From: Paraburkholderia nodosa DSM 21604
Lineage (GTDB): Bacteria; Pseudomonadota; Gammaproteobacteria; Burkholderiales; Burkholderiaceae
NCBI RefSeq assembly: GCF_000519185.1
Contig: NZ_JAFA01000025.1
Coordinates: 58,522 to 122,521, forward strand
Length of the DNA stretch: 64,000 bases
Reading direction: 5' to 3'
Positions 16,653 through 25,434 of the stretch are shown here, piece by piece. Positions within the stretch are counted from its first letter, which is position 1. Every line of letters begins with the position of its first letter. The translations under genes and the position numbers were made by a program. A model generated the notes under the pieces. The model worked only from the letters and a program-made list of their open reading frames with translations, did not search any database and was not told where the DNA came from.

Positions 16653-16666
16653 TTTTGCATGCAAAA
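16653..16666. promoter_or_regulatory. GntR operator candidate overlapping the gntR start codon
   Basis: Perfect 14-bp palindrome TTTTGCATGCAAAA whose centre ATG is the predicted gntR start. It matches 13 of 14 bases of TTTTGCATTCAAAA at 16517-16530. Binding here would directly block gntR expression (autorepression). Confidence 0.75.
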
Positions 16667-17387
16667 CCCGAACCTGAACCCCTCTGTCGTTAGCCCGGTA
16701 ATTAGCCCGGAGCTGCCGCCTATTCCGCGCCCGCAACTCCATGACACCGTCGTCGACCATCTGCGACGGTTCATCGTGGAAGGCGTGCTCGAGGCTGGGC
16801 GCAAGCTCAACGAACGCGAGCTGTGCGAAACGCTGGGCATTTCGCGCACGCCGCTGCGCGAGGCGCTGAAGGTGCTCGCGTCCGAAGGGCTGATCGAGAT
16901 TTCGCCGAACCGCGGCGCCTCGGTCTCGAAGATGTCGGAGGCGGAGCTGCGCGAGACCTTCGAACTCATGAGCGGGCTCGAAGCGTTTTCAGGCGAGCTG
17001 GCTTGCGAGCGGATCACCGCGGCCGAGATCGCCGAGATCAAGGCGCTGCACTACGCAATGCTCGCCTGCCGCGCGCAGAACGATCTGGCCGGTTACTACA
17101 GCCGCAATCAGGCGATTCACGACAAGATCAACGAAGCGGCGCGCAATTCGGCGCTGCGGCAAACGTATATCGCGGTGAATCGCCGTTTGCAGGCGCTGCG
17201 GTTTCGCTCGAACTTCGAAACGCCCAAGTGGGACCGCGCGATCCATGAACATGGCGAAATGCTGGAGGCGCTGGACGCGCGCGACGGCAAGCGGCTCGCG
17301 GCGATACTGCGGCAGCATTTGCTCGCCAAGCGCGATGCGGTGTTGCGGATTGGGGATACGCCGCCGGTGCAGGACGCTGGCAACTGA
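16659..17387 (+). CDS. GntR family regulator, FadR/FCD subfamily
   Basis: 242 residues. The winged HTH includes 'LNERELCETLGISRTPLREAL' (about 45-65) and the C-terminal FCD ligand domain spans about 100-230, with metal-type residues in 'NQAIHDKI' and 'IHEHGEMLEALDARD'. FCD regulators respond to small organic acids such as lactate, glycolate or gluconate. It is divergent from the aminotransferase/permease/dehydrogenase operon and has matching operators before both units. The start codon lies inside its own operator, and no strong ribosome site is seen, so expression is probably low. Confidence 0.87.
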   Translation: MQNPNLNPSVVSPVISPELPPIPRPQLHDTVVDHLRRFIVEGVLEAGRKLNERELCETLGISRTPLREALKVLASEGLIEISPNRGASVSKMSEAELRETFELMSGLEAFSGELACERITAAEIAEIKALHYAMLACRAQNDLAGYYSRNQAIHDKINEAARNSALRQTYIAVNRRLQALRFRSNFETPKWDRAIHEHGEMLEALDARDGKRLAAILRQHLLAKRDAVLRIGDTPPVQDAGN

Positions 17388-17413
17388 TTCGTCGCACGCG
17401 CAACGTCTGCCAA

Positions 17414-18436
17414 CTACTTCGCCGCCGACTCCAGAAAACTCTGCGCGAGCTGCTTCCTCAGGTGATCGGCGGCTGGCGAGAGCCGGCGGCCCACGCGCGT
17501 GACCATCTGGCTCGAAAAGCCCGCCGCGATCGGATGATCGATCGGCACGGCCACCAACTCGCCCAGATCGATGCCGCGGCGCGCCGTAATCGACGACATG
17601 AAAGCCACGCCCAGCCCAGCGGCCGCGAGCGTCTGCGCCGTGTTGAACAGATCCACGCGATAAGCCGGCATCACGTTCAGACGCGCGTCGTCGAACAGCG
17701 ACTGCACGAAGTGCTGCACACCGAACGACTCGGTCATGAAGATCAGGCGCTCGCTGGCGAGTTCGGCGGGCGCCACCTTCTGCATCTTCGCAAAGCGGTG
17801 CGAGGGCGCGACGAGCGCACAGAGCGGCCTCGACGCGAACGGATGAATGCGCATGGCGGGGTCGTCGGAAGTGCGCGTGCACAGGCCGATATCGACGACG
17901 TCGTCGCGCACGAGCGAGAGCACGACCGGCGTCGGCCCCGAGCGGATCTCCACGAGAATGTCCGGGTACGTCATCGAAAAACGCTGCAGCGCCCGCGCGA
18001 TCAGATTGCCGATGAAGCCCTCGCCCACGCCCAGCGCCACGCGACCGCGCCGCAGGTGCCGGTACTCCTCCAGGCGCGCGGCCAGATCGCGCTGGCGGCG
18101 CTGCCCGTCGCGATAGTGGTCCACGAGCACCTGACCAATCTCGGTCACGGCCACGCTGCGCCCGCGCCGCTCGATCAGCGGAAAGCGCAGCCGCCGCTCA
18201 AGCGCCGCCACCTGCCGGCTGATGACCGACGCGTTGATGCCCAGCGCCTCGGCGGCCATGCGCACGCCGCCTGCCGCTGCGATTTCGGCCAGATAGCGCA
18301 GCGGCCGCTCGCCGATATCGTCGATCGCGCCGCGCGCAGCATCTTCCCGATCTGCCTTTCCCCGCACTGCATCGCTCCTTTCGCGCGCGTTGTCTTGCTG
18401 CGCCGCGACAATCGACCGTTGACTTGAAGTCAACAT
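17414..18436 (-). CDS. LysR family regulator of the M20D/MHS operon
   Basis: 340 residues from ATG 18436. The HTH is 'PLRYLAEIAAAGGVRMAAEALGINASVISRQVAALE' in pieces around residues 45-80, so the protein has an unusually long N-terminal extension of about 45 residues before the HTH ('LTSSQRSIVAAQQDNARERS' and following); a start further inside would need a rare codon. An in-frame TTG at 18505 is possible but less likely because it would reach into the divergent promoter. The effector domain follows. It is divergent from the amidohydrolase gene and probably regulates it. Confidence 0.82.
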   Translation of the reverse strand: MLTSSQRSIVAAQQDNARERSDAVRGKADREDAARGAIDDIGERPLRYLAEIAAAGGVRMAAEALGINASVISRQVAALERRLRFPLIERRGRSVAVTEIGQVLVDHYRDGQRRQRDLAARLEEYRHLRRGRVALGVGEGFIGNLIARALQRFSMTYPDILVEIRSGPTPVVLSLVRDDVVDIGLCTRTSDDPAMRIHPFASRPLCALVAPSHRFAKMQKVAPAELASERLIFMTESFGVQHFVQSLFDDARLNVMPAYRVDLFNTAQTLAAAGLGVAFMSSITARRGIDLGELVAVPIDHPIAAGFSSQMVTRVGRRLSPAADHLRKQLAQSFLESAAK

Positions 18437-18532
18437 TTTCGGTGCTTTTCCGTCATGGGTCGAGTTTTTCGTCGATGCAATACTCGGCCTTTGGCCTGTG
18501 CCCAAAACCTATTCCAATAAAAGGAGTCCCCC

Positions 18533-19723
18533 GTGAGCGAGCACCACTACTGCGAAGTCGCCGACCTGGCCGAAGCCCGATCGGAACTCGACGAAATCCG
18601 TCATCACCTCCACAAGCACCCCGAGCTGTCGTACGAGGAAGCCGACACGTCGCGCTTCGTCGCCGACAAGCTCGAGTCCTGGGGCTACGAAGTCACGCGC
18701 CACGTGGGCGGGCACGGCGTCGTGGCGGCGCTCAAGGCGGGCACGAGCACGCGCACCGTAGGCGTGCGCGCCGACATGGACGCCCTGCCGATCCAGGAGC
18801 TGACCGGTCTCGACTACGCAAGCGTCCACGCGGGCAAGATGCACGCGTGCGGCCACGACGGCCACACCACCGTGCTGCTGGGCGCGGCGCGCCAGCTCGC
18901 CAGAACACGCAATTTCGACGGCACCGTCCATCTGATCTTCCAGCCTGCCGAGGAGGCCGGTTCCGACAGTGGCGCCGAGCGCATGATCGCCGACGGCCTG
19001 TTCGAGCGCTTCCCCTGCGAAGCCATCTTCGGGCTGCACAACCATCCGGGCGTGCCCACCGGCACCTTCGGCTTTCGCGCCGGCCCGCTGATGGCCGCGT
19101 GCGACACCGTCAAGCTGCGCGTTCACGGCAAGGGCGGCCATGCGGCGCGCCCGCATCTGGCCGTCGACCCGGTGCTCGTGGGGAGCAGCATCGTGATGGC
19201 CCTGCAGTCGGTGGTGTCGCGCAACGTCGATCCCAACGAAGCCGCGGTCGTGACCGTCGGCGCGTTCCGTTCGGGCCACGCACCGAACGTGATTCCCGAA
19301 GACGCCGTGCTCGAAATGAGCGTGCGCTCGTTCTCGCCCGAGGTGCGCGCGACGCTCGAGGCACGCATCCGCGCGCTCGTTCAAGCGCAGGCGCAAAGCT
19401 ACGGCGCGACGGTGGACATCGAATTCATCCGCGGCTATCCCGTGCTGATCAACAGCGAAGCCGAAACCGAATTCGCACGTCAGGTCGCCGAGGAACTGGT
19501 CGGGCCGGAGCACATCATCGCGCCGTTCCCGCCGATCGCCGGCAGCGAGGACTTCGCGTACTACCTGCAGCAGCGGCCCGGTTGTTTCGTACGCCTTGGC
19601 AATGGCGACGGCCGGCCGATGCTGCACAACGCGCGCTACGACTTCAACGACGAGAACCTGACCATCGGCGCCGCGTTCTGGACGCGCCTCGTCGAACGCT
19701 TCCTCAGCAAGGACCGTGCATGA
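18533..19723 (+). CDS. M20D amidohydrolase (hippurate hydrolase / IAA-amino-acid hydrolase type)
   Basis: 396 residues from GTG 18533, behind AAAGGAG. M20D motifs are present: 'RHHLHKHPELSYEE' at the N-terminus, 'GVRADMDALPI' (80-87), 'MHACGHDGHT' with metal-binding Cys106, His108 and His111, and 'QPAEEAG' with Glu140-Glu141. The family cleaves N-acyl amino acids such as hippurate or auxin conjugates. The gene overlaps the MHS permease start by 4 nt (ATGA), a translationally coupled pair, and is divergent from a LysR regulator. In a plant-associated bacterium an auxin or benzoyl conjugate is one possible substrate, but that is inference. Confidence 0.9.
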   Translation: MSEHHYCEVADLAEARSELDEIRHHLHKHPELSYEEADTSRFVADKLESWGYEVTRHVGGHGVVAALKAGTSTRTVGVRADMDALPIQELTGLDYASVHAGKMHACGHDGHTTVLLGAARQLARTRNFDGTVHLIFQPAEEAGSDSGAERMIADGLFERFPCEAIFGLHNHPGVPTGTFGFRAGPLMAACDTVKLRVHGKGGHAARPHLAVDPVLVGSSIVMALQSVVSRNVDPNEAAVVTVGAFRSGHAPNVIPEDAVLEMSVRSFSPEVRATLEARIRALVQAQAQSYGATVDIEFIRGYPVLINSEAETEFARQVAEELVGPEHIIAPFPPIAGSEDFAYYLQQRPGCFVRLGNGDGRPMLHNARYDFNDENLTIGAAFWTRLVERFLSKDRA

Positions 19724-21024
19724 ACGCCGCCACCAAACCGCTTCTGGAAGCGGCCGAAGAAGCGCCGCTCTCGCCGGGCTACCAGCGCAAGATCGTTCTC
19801 GCGGCGGTGATCGGCAACCTGCTCGAATTCTTCGACTTCACGGTCTATAGCTATTTCGCGCTCACGATCGGCCATCAGTTCTTTCCGGCCGACAGCCAGG
19901 TCACGTCGCTGCTGCTCGCGTTCGCAGTGTTCGCCGTGGGCTTCGTGATGCGCCCGCTCGGCGGCATCGTGCTCGGCCGCTACGCGGACCGCGCGGGCCG
20001 CAAGCCGGCGCTCACGCTCACCATCCTGCTGATGGCGGTGGGTTCCGCGTCCATCGGTCTTGCGCCCACCTATGCGCAGATCGGCCTGGCCGCGCCGCTC
20101 CTGATCGTCGTCGCCCGCCTCGTGCAGGGTTTCGCGCAAGGCGGCGAGTTCGGCGCGGCCACCGCCACCCTCCTCGAAATGGGCGGACAGGCAAGCCGCG
20201 GTTTTCGCGCGAGCTGGCAGCTCGCAAGCCAGGGCGCGGCGGCGCTGCTGGGCTCGGGCCTCGCGGCGAGCCTCGGCCTTCTGCTCTCCGCAGAAACGAT
20301 GCATAGCTGGGGCTGGCGCATTCCGTTTTTGCTCGGCACGCTCATCGCACCGGTCGGCATCTATCTGCGCCGGCACATTCGCGAAGAGCCGCCAGCGCAG
20401 CGCGTGGTCGCGGACCGCGACGACCCGAAGCGCGCCCTGTACGTGCGCAACTGGTTTCTCACGATCTTCGCGATCATGGGCATGTCGGTTTCGACCTACG
20501 TGATGATGTACTACATGCCGACCTACTGCATCCAGTACCTGGGACTGCCACCCAGGATGGCGATCCTCGCGGGCGTGGCGTCGAGCACGATCTCGCTCGT
20601 GATGTGCCCGATCTACGGCGCGTGGTCGGACCGCATGGGCCGCCGCAAGCCGCTCACGGTAATCGGACGCGTCGCGTTGATCCTGCTGCTCTATCCGGCG
20701 TTCTGGCTCATGACGCACTTTCCGTCGCTGCCGGTCGTGCTCGCCGCGCTCGTCGTGCTCATGCTCTGCTATACGATGGGCTCCGCGCCCGCTTACGCGC
20801 TGATGCCGGAAAACTTTCCGAAGCATCTGCGCGCAGGCTATATGTCGAGCGCGTACGCGATTGCGGTGTCGGTGTTCGGCGGCACGGCTCAGCTCGTGGC
20901 CGGCTGGCTCATCCATGCGACGGGCAACAAGATGGCGCCCGCGTGGTACATGATCGGCTGCGTGCTGATTTCGCTCATCGCCGTTTCGATGTTCGAGGAA
21001 ACCGGCAACAAGGCGATCGACTGA
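19720..21024 (+). CDS. MFS permease, MHS family, coupled to the M20D amidohydrolase
   Basis: 434 residues, about 12 helices. MHS motifs are 'VIGNLLEFFDFTVYSYFA', 'GRYADRAGRKPAL', 'QGGEFGAATATL' and 'GAWSDRMGRRKPL'. The ATG overlaps the amidohydrolase stop, so the two are co-translated and the permease probably brings in the amide substrate or its acid product. A strong GC hairpin follows 30 nt after the stop. Confidence 0.87.
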   Translation: MNAATKPLLEAAEEAPLSPGYQRKIVLAAVIGNLLEFFDFTVYSYFALTIGHQFFPADSQVTSLLLAFAVFAVGFVMRPLGGIVLGRYADRAGRKPALTLTILLMAVGSASIGLAPTYAQIGLAAPLLIVVARLVQGFAQGGEFGAATATLLEMGGQASRGFRASWQLASQGAAALLGSGLAASLGLLLSAETMHSWGWRIPFLLGTLIAPVGIYLRRHIREEPPAQRVVADRDDPKRALYVRNWFLTIFAIMGMSVSTYVMMYYMPTYCIQYLGLPPRMAILAGVASSTISLVMCPIYGAWSDRMGRRKPLTVIGRVALILLLYPAFWLMTHFPSLPVVLAALVVLMLCYTMGSAPAYALMPENFPKHLRAGYMSSAYAIAVSVFGGTAQLVAGWLIHATGNKMAPAWYMIGCVLISLIAVSMFEETGNKAID

Positions 21025-21054
21025 CCGCTCGCTGAAAAGCATGCGGACTTGAAA

Positions 21055-21089
21055 AAGGGCGGGCGGCGCAGGGTGCGTCGCCCGCCCTT
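21055..21089. terminator. Hairpin terminator after the M20D/MHS operon
   Basis: Perfect 11-bp stem AAGGGCGGGCG / CGCCCGCCCTT with a 13-nt loop. Only TT closes the right arm, so it may act with Rho or simply stabilise the 3' end. The convergent Gly-rich gene ends shortly beyond it. Confidence 0.65.
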
Positions 21090-21143
21090 CACACTACATC
21101 CCCGATCATTCTTCGATAGTTAGTTTAACTACATACCCCGTCT

Positions 21144-21524
21144 CTACTGGCTCCCCTGCGAGCCGCCGCCAGGCTGCGTGCTCATCCCGCCATTGCCGTA
21201 ACCATTGTCGTTGTTATACGGCATGGTCTGGCGTGTTCCCGGTGCAGGCGCAGGCGCCGCGCCAGTCCCCGTTCCCTGGCCGCCGCCCGTCGCCGTGGTG
21301 CCGGGCGCGCCGTAGCCGCTGTTCTCGTAACGGGTGCCTGCGGTGCTGCCCGGCGGACGCGCCGTATTGATGCCCGCCGCGCCCGTCGTGCCGCCGCCCG
21401 CGCCTACGCCATTGCTACCGCCGCTGGCTCCTCCGCCGGCGCCGCCTGCGCTTTGCGCGAGCGCCGCTGCCGAACACGTTGCGATGACGACCCCAGCCAG
21501 CAACTGTTTGATCGATCCATTCAT
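21144..21524 (-). CDS. Secreted glycine-rich hypothetical protein
   Basis: 126 residues from ATG 21524, preceded by AAGGAG. The N-terminus MNGSIKQLLAGVVIATCSAAALAQ is a Sec signal peptide in two readable parts with cleavage after ALA (about residue 23). The rest is low-complexity Gly, Ala, Ser, Pro and Thr ('GGAGGGASGG', 'APAPAPGTRQ') ending in 'QPGGGSQGSQ'. No domain is recognisable; such proteins are common in Burkholderia periplasm or envelope. It is divergent from a DJ-1/PfpI gene, about 220 nt apart. Confidence 0.7.
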   Translation of the reverse strand: MNGSIKQLLAGVVIATCSAAALAQSAGGAGGGASGGSNGVGAGGGTTGAAGINTARPPGSTAGTRYENSGYGAPGTTATGGGQGTGTGAAPAPAPGTRQTMPYNNDNGYGNGGMSTQPGGGSQGSQ

Positions 21525-21745
21525 TTCGCTCTCCTTGAGTGTTGTGGATGGAACTGCTGCGTGGCGAACCGGCGGCGCGCCACGTCTGCCTCTTGTTCCG
21601 CAAGCGCCATGCCGCCGGGAAGTGGAGCCCGGCTGCGCGCCGTTTGCGTTCATTCGCGTTGCACGCGCCGCGCGGCATCCGCCTTGCTGCAGTTGAGAAT
21701 GGTTGCAAACGGTCTCAGACGGTCTCAATCGAGGAGGAAATCGCA

Positions 21746-22300
21746 ATGGCCAACATGCTCGACAACTGCAAGGTCGCAATCCTTGCCATGGACGGATTCG
21801 AGGAAGTCGAACTTACCGAGCCGCGCCGCGCATTGAAGGAAGCGGGGGCGCAGGTGGACGTGATATCGCAGAAAAGCGGTGAAATTCAGGGCTTTCGTCA
21901 CGTCGACAAGGGCAGCAAAATCAAGGTGGACCGCACTTTCGGCAGCGCGAAGGCGGATGACTACGACGCGGTCGTGTTGCCCGGCGGGGTAGTGAACAGC
22001 GACGCGATCCGCCTGATTCCGGAAGCCCAGGCGTTCGTGCGCGCGGCCAACGACGCGCACAAGACCATTGTCGTCATCTGCCATGGAGGCTGGCTGCCGG
22101 TCTCGGCCGGTATCGTCAAGGGGCACACCATGACGAGCTGGCCCTCGCTGCAGGACGATATCCGCAATGCGGGCGGCAAGTGGGTCGACAAGACCATGGT
22201 CCACGACGGCAATTTCATCACGAGCCGCAAGCCCGACGATCTACCCGCCTTCAACGCGGAGATCATTTCCACGCTTTCGGCGGCGGCGGGCACCGCTTGA
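21746..22300 (+). CDS. DJ-1/PfpI family protein (type 1 glutamine-amidotransferase-like)
   Basis: 184 residues behind an excellent ribosome site (GAGGAGGA). The fold is shown by 'KVAILAMDGFEEVELTEP' (conserved Glu), 'AVVLPGG' and the nucleophile elbow 'VICHGGWLPVS' with Cys112-His113. The family includes intracellular proteases, general-stress proteins (YhbO-type) and deglycases. It stands alone as a single-gene unit; a stress or methylglyoxal-damage role is the default guess. Confidence 0.88.
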   Translation: MANMLDNCKVAILAMDGFEEVELTEPRRALKEAGAQVDVISQKSGEIQGFRHVDKGSKIKVDRTFGSAKADDYDAVVLPGGVVNSDAIRLIPEAQAFVRAANDAHKTIVVICHGGWLPVSAGIVKGHTMTSWPSLQDDIRNAGGKWVDKTMVHDGNFITSRKPDDLPAFNAEIISTLSAAAGTA

Positions 22301-22321
22301 CAGCGCTGGCCGACGTCATGC

Positions 22322-24256
22322 TCATAGCGCCACCTGCACGCCCAGCTCGACCACCTGCGCGGGAGTCAGACCGTAATACTCGGCGCTCGACGTGCAGTGA
22401 TACGACATGAACGCGAAGAGCCGCGCACGCCAGCGGCTCACGTCCTGCTGGGCTTGCTCGCGCAGCACCTCGTCGCGCGGCAAATAGAAGGTGGTCTGTT
22501 GCGGGTCGAAACGCCAGTCGCCCAGCCTGCCTTGCAGCGATGCCAAAAGGCGCGGCAGATTGGGCCGCTCGACAAAACCATGATGCGCGACGATTTCCCA
22601 GCAGCCCGCGCCGAGGTCGCGCGCTTCGACGCGCGTTTCATCGTCCGCCTGTGGCGCGGACTCCGAAACATTGGCGAACACGATCACCGTACGATGCAGG
22701 ACGTGATTGTGGCGCACGTTGCTCGCGAGCGCGGCCGGCGTCATGCCGGGTGCGTTGCCAGGGTACACGGCCGTGCCCGGCACGCGAGGCGGCTTCGGAT
22801 CGGCCGTGCAGATGCCACGTAAAAAGGCGTCCACCGATTCGCCGCGTGCCGCATGGCGCGCCTCCAGTTCGCGGCCCCGGTTCCAGGTACTCATCGTGAT
22901 GAACAGCAACGCGCCCACGGAAACCGGGAACCAGCCGCCCGTGGGAATTTTCGGCAGGTTCGCGGCGAGCAGCATGCCGTCCACGACCAGCAGCGGCACG
23001 CACGCGAGCCACGTGGCGACGCGCGGCCAGCCCCATACTTCGCGGCACACGGATAGCATCTGCATCGACGTGGTCACCATCGTCATCGCCACGGCGAGCC
23101 CATACGCGGACGTGAGCCGCTCGGAGCTGCGAAAGAACAGCACGAGAAACACCACGGCCACGAGCAACCCCGCGTTGACCGCCGGCACATAAACCTGGCC
23201 GCGCCGCGTGCTCGAGGTTTCGATCGTGCGCATGCGCGGCAGGAAGCCCAGTTCGATGGCCTGGCTCGTCATCGAAAACGCGCCCGAGATCACCGCTTGC
23301 GAAGCGATGATGGTGGCGAGCATGGCGATGCCGACCGCCGGAATGAGCGCCCAATGCGGCACCGAGCGAAAGAACGGCTGGCTGGCGCCGCCCGGCTCGA
23401 ACAGCACGGTCGCGGCCTGGCCGAAATAGCCCGCGACGATCGCGGGCAGCACGACGCAAAAGAATGCAATGCGAATGGAGCGCGTGCCGAAGTGGCCGAT
23501 GTCGGCGTAGAGCGCCTCGGCGCCCGTCAACGCAAGAATCACGGCGGCGAGCACGCCGAACGCGAGCCCCGGATGCGCGAGCGCGAGCCGCACGGCCCAG
23601 ACCGGCGACGCCGCGGCGAGAATCGTCGGATTGAGCACGATGTGATACACGCCCACCGCGCCGAGGCTCAAAAACCAGAGCGCCATGACGGGCCCGAACG
23701 TGCGCCCGACCACGGCGGTGCCGCGCGACTGGAACAGGAAGAGCGCCACGAGAATCGCCAATGAAACCGGCAGCACGGCGCTGTCGAATGCGGGATTGAT
23801 TTCCTTGAGCCCTTCCGCCGCGGAGAGCACGGAAATGGCGGGCGTGATCATCGAGTCGCCGTAGAACATCGCCGCGCCGACGAGCCCCGCGAGCACGAGC
23901 AGACGCGGCGCGGGCCGCCCCGCCTTCGCGAACCCGGCGCGCACGAGCGCCGTGAGCGCGACGATGCCGCCCTCGCCTTCGTTGTCGGCGCGCATGACGA
24001 AGCAGGCGTACTTGAGCACCACGACGATCAGCACCGCCCACAGGATCATGGAGAGCACGCCCATCACCACCGGCTGCGCCGTGGAATGCGCCGTCTGGAC
24101 GGCTTCGCGCAGCGCGTAGATCGGGCTCGTGCCGATGTCGCCGAACACCACGCCGAGCGCGCCGAGCACCAGCGCGCGCTGGCCGGCGTCGGCGTCCTGC
24201 TTGCGCGTCTGCTCTTTCGGCGCGTTTTCGTGCGGGTTGAGGCGTTCTTGAAGCAT
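22322..24256 (-). CDS. kup: Low-affinity potassium uptake transporter Kup
   Basis: 644 residues from ATG 24256. This start places the family N-terminus 'LGALGVVFGDIGTSPIYALR' about 30 residues in, as in E. coli Kup (622 residues); longer in-frame starts would run over the MarR promoter. Kup imports K+ with H+. About 12 membrane helices fill residues 30-460 ('GDSMITPAISVLSAAEG', 'TGAEALYADIGHFG'), followed by the soluble C-terminal domain ending 'YYGLTPAQVVELGVQVAL'. It is divergent from the MarR-GNAT gene. Confidence 0.92.
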   Translation of the reverse strand: MLQERLNPHENAPKEQTRKQDADAGQRALVLGALGVVFGDIGTSPIYALREAVQTAHSTAQPVVMGVLSMILWAVLIVVVLKYACFVMRADNEGEGGIVALTALVRAGFAKAGRPAPRLLVLAGLVGAAMFYGDSMITPAISVLSAAEGLKEINPAFDSAVLPVSLAILVALFLFQSRGTAVVGRTFGPVMALWFLSLGAVGVYHIVLNPTILAAASPVWAVRLALAHPGLAFGVLAAVILALTGAEALYADIGHFGTRSIRIAFFCVVLPAIVAGYFGQAATVLFEPGGASQPFFRSVPHWALIPAVGIAMLATIIASQAVISGAFSMTSQAIELGFLPRMRTIETSSTRRGQVYVPAVNAGLLVAVVFLVLFFRSSERLTSAYGLAVAMTMVTTSMQMLSVCREVWGWPRVATWLACVPLLVVDGMLLAANLPKIPTGGWFPVSVGALLFITMSTWNRGRELEARHAARGESVDAFLRGICTADPKPPRVPGTAVYPGNAPGMTPAALASNVRHNHVLHRTVIVFANVSESAPQADDETRVEARDLGAGCWEIVAHHGFVERPNLPRLLASLQGRLGDWRFDPQQTTFYLPRDEVLREQAQQDVSRWRARLFAFMSYHCTSSAEYYGLTPAQVVELGVQVAL

Positions 24257-24360
24257 GGCTGTGCAGCGTTCGTGGAGGCTTTGCCTTCTCGCAATTGGCG
24301 TTCCTCTTGAGCCTGAGCCAGTGAAGGGTCGAACGGCAATTTCCCGGCTGCGTTGCGAAC

Positions 24361-24389
24361 TTGCCTTATCCGTCACGCGCGCCTATATT
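24361..24389 (+). promoter_or_regulatory. Sigma-70 promoter of the MarR-GNAT gene
   Basis: TTGCCT (24361-24366) and TATATT (24384-24389) with a 17-nt spacer. The expected transcription start, near 24396, abuts the palindrome at 24398-24420. Confidence 0.75.
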
Positions 24390-24397
24390 GAGTCCGA

Positions 24398-24420
24398 AAT
24401 GGTTGCGACTCGCAACCATT
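24398..24420. promoter_or_regulatory. MarR-type operator
   Basis: Perfect inverted repeat AATGGTTGCG-act-CGCAACCATT (10-bp arms, 3-nt centre). It lies directly after the -10 element and before the MarR-GNAT start, so binding would repress the gene. MarR-family operators of this length and symmetry are usual. Confidence 0.85.
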
Positions 24421-24447
24421 AGCATGAAGTCCACAACGGAGACCATC

Positions 24448-25428
24448 ATGGATTTTGTCGACGTGCCCGCGCAGCCCCGCGAGACGACCATCCTCGAGCT
24501 GCGTGAGTTCTCGCGGCGGCTCGTGCGCGAGCTGGGCTTCATGCGCACGACGCTCGCCGACAGCGATCTCGCCCCTTCCGCCGTGCACGCCATCATCGAA
24601 ATCGGTGCGCAGCCGGGCATCAACGCGAGGGCGCTGGGCGACCTCCTGCGACTCGACAAGTCGAACACGAGCCGGCAGGTCGCGCGGCTCGAAGCGGCCG
24701 GTCTCGTCAAACGCAGGACCGCCGACGACGATGCACGCTCTTCAGAACTGACCCTGAGCGCGGCAGGCCAGAAGCTGCGCGCGAAGATCGACCGCTTCGC
24801 CACGGACCAGGTTTCCAACGCGCTGCGCAGGCTCGTTCCTGCCGACCAGCAGGTGCTCGTGCGGGCGCTCGCGCTCTACGCCGACGCGCTCGCGCACGAC
24901 AACCCCAACGAGACCAGCGCGACCGCGCCGGCGGCGGGGGTGCAGATCGTGGAAGGCTACCGGCCCGGCTGCATTGGCGACATTGCGAGCCTGCACGGGC
25001 GGTTCTACGCGGCGAACTGGGGCTTCGGCGCTTACTTCGAGAAGAAGGTGGCGACGGAACTCGCCGACTTCGCCGGCGCCTTGCCAGCCGTTGGCAAGGT
25101 GCTCTGGCTCGCGGTGGAGCGAGATCGCGTCCTGGCATCGCTTGCCATCGACGGAAACGAGAGCGGCAACGCCGGCGTCGCCCACCTGCGCTGGTTCATC
25201 GTGGACGACTCATTGCGCGGCACCGGCATCGGCAGGCAGTTGATGACGAACGCGATGCAGTTCGTCGATGCGCGCTACGCCGAGACCTACCTGTGGACCT
25301 TCAAGGGCCTCGACGCCGCGCGGCATCTGTACGAGTCGTTCGGTTTCCACCTCGCCGAAGAGTCCGAAGGCGACCAGTGGGGCACAAAGGTCACAGAGCA
25401 GCGCTTCGTGAGGCGACGCTCTGTTTGA
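24448..25428 (+). CDS. MarR-GNAT fusion: transcriptional regulator with C-terminal acetyltransferase
   Basis: 326 residues. Residues about 15-150 are a MarR winged helix ('LRLDKSNTSRQVARLEAAGL', then 'KRRTADDDARSSELTLSAAG'), and residues about 165-320 are a GNAT N-acetyltransferase with 'LRWFIVDDSLRGTGIGRQLM', the acetyl-CoA loop (RGTGIGRQL), and 'LYESFGFHLAEE'. ATG 24448 is preceded by ACGGAGA; an ATG at 24424 is also possible. A strong palindrome covers the predicted transcription start, so it probably autoregulates. The GNAT half may acetylate a ligand, an amino acid or a protein; its substrate is unknown. Confidence 0.88.
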   Translation: MDFVDVPAQPRETTILELREFSRRLVRELGFMRTTLADSDLAPSAVHAIIEIGAQPGINARALGDLLRLDKSNTSRQVARLEAAGLVKRRTADDDARSSELTLSAAGQKLRAKIDRFATDQVSNALRRLVPADQQVLVRALALYADALAHDNPNETSATAPAAGVQIVEGYRPGCIGDIASLHGRFYAANWGFGAYFEKKVATELADFAGALPAVGKVLWLAVERDRVLASLAIDGNESGNAGVAHLRWFIVDDSLRGTGIGRQLMTNAMQFVDARYAETYLWTFKGLDAARHLYESFGFHLAEESEGDQWGTKVTEQRFVRRRSV

Positions 25429-25434
25429 CTCGCA

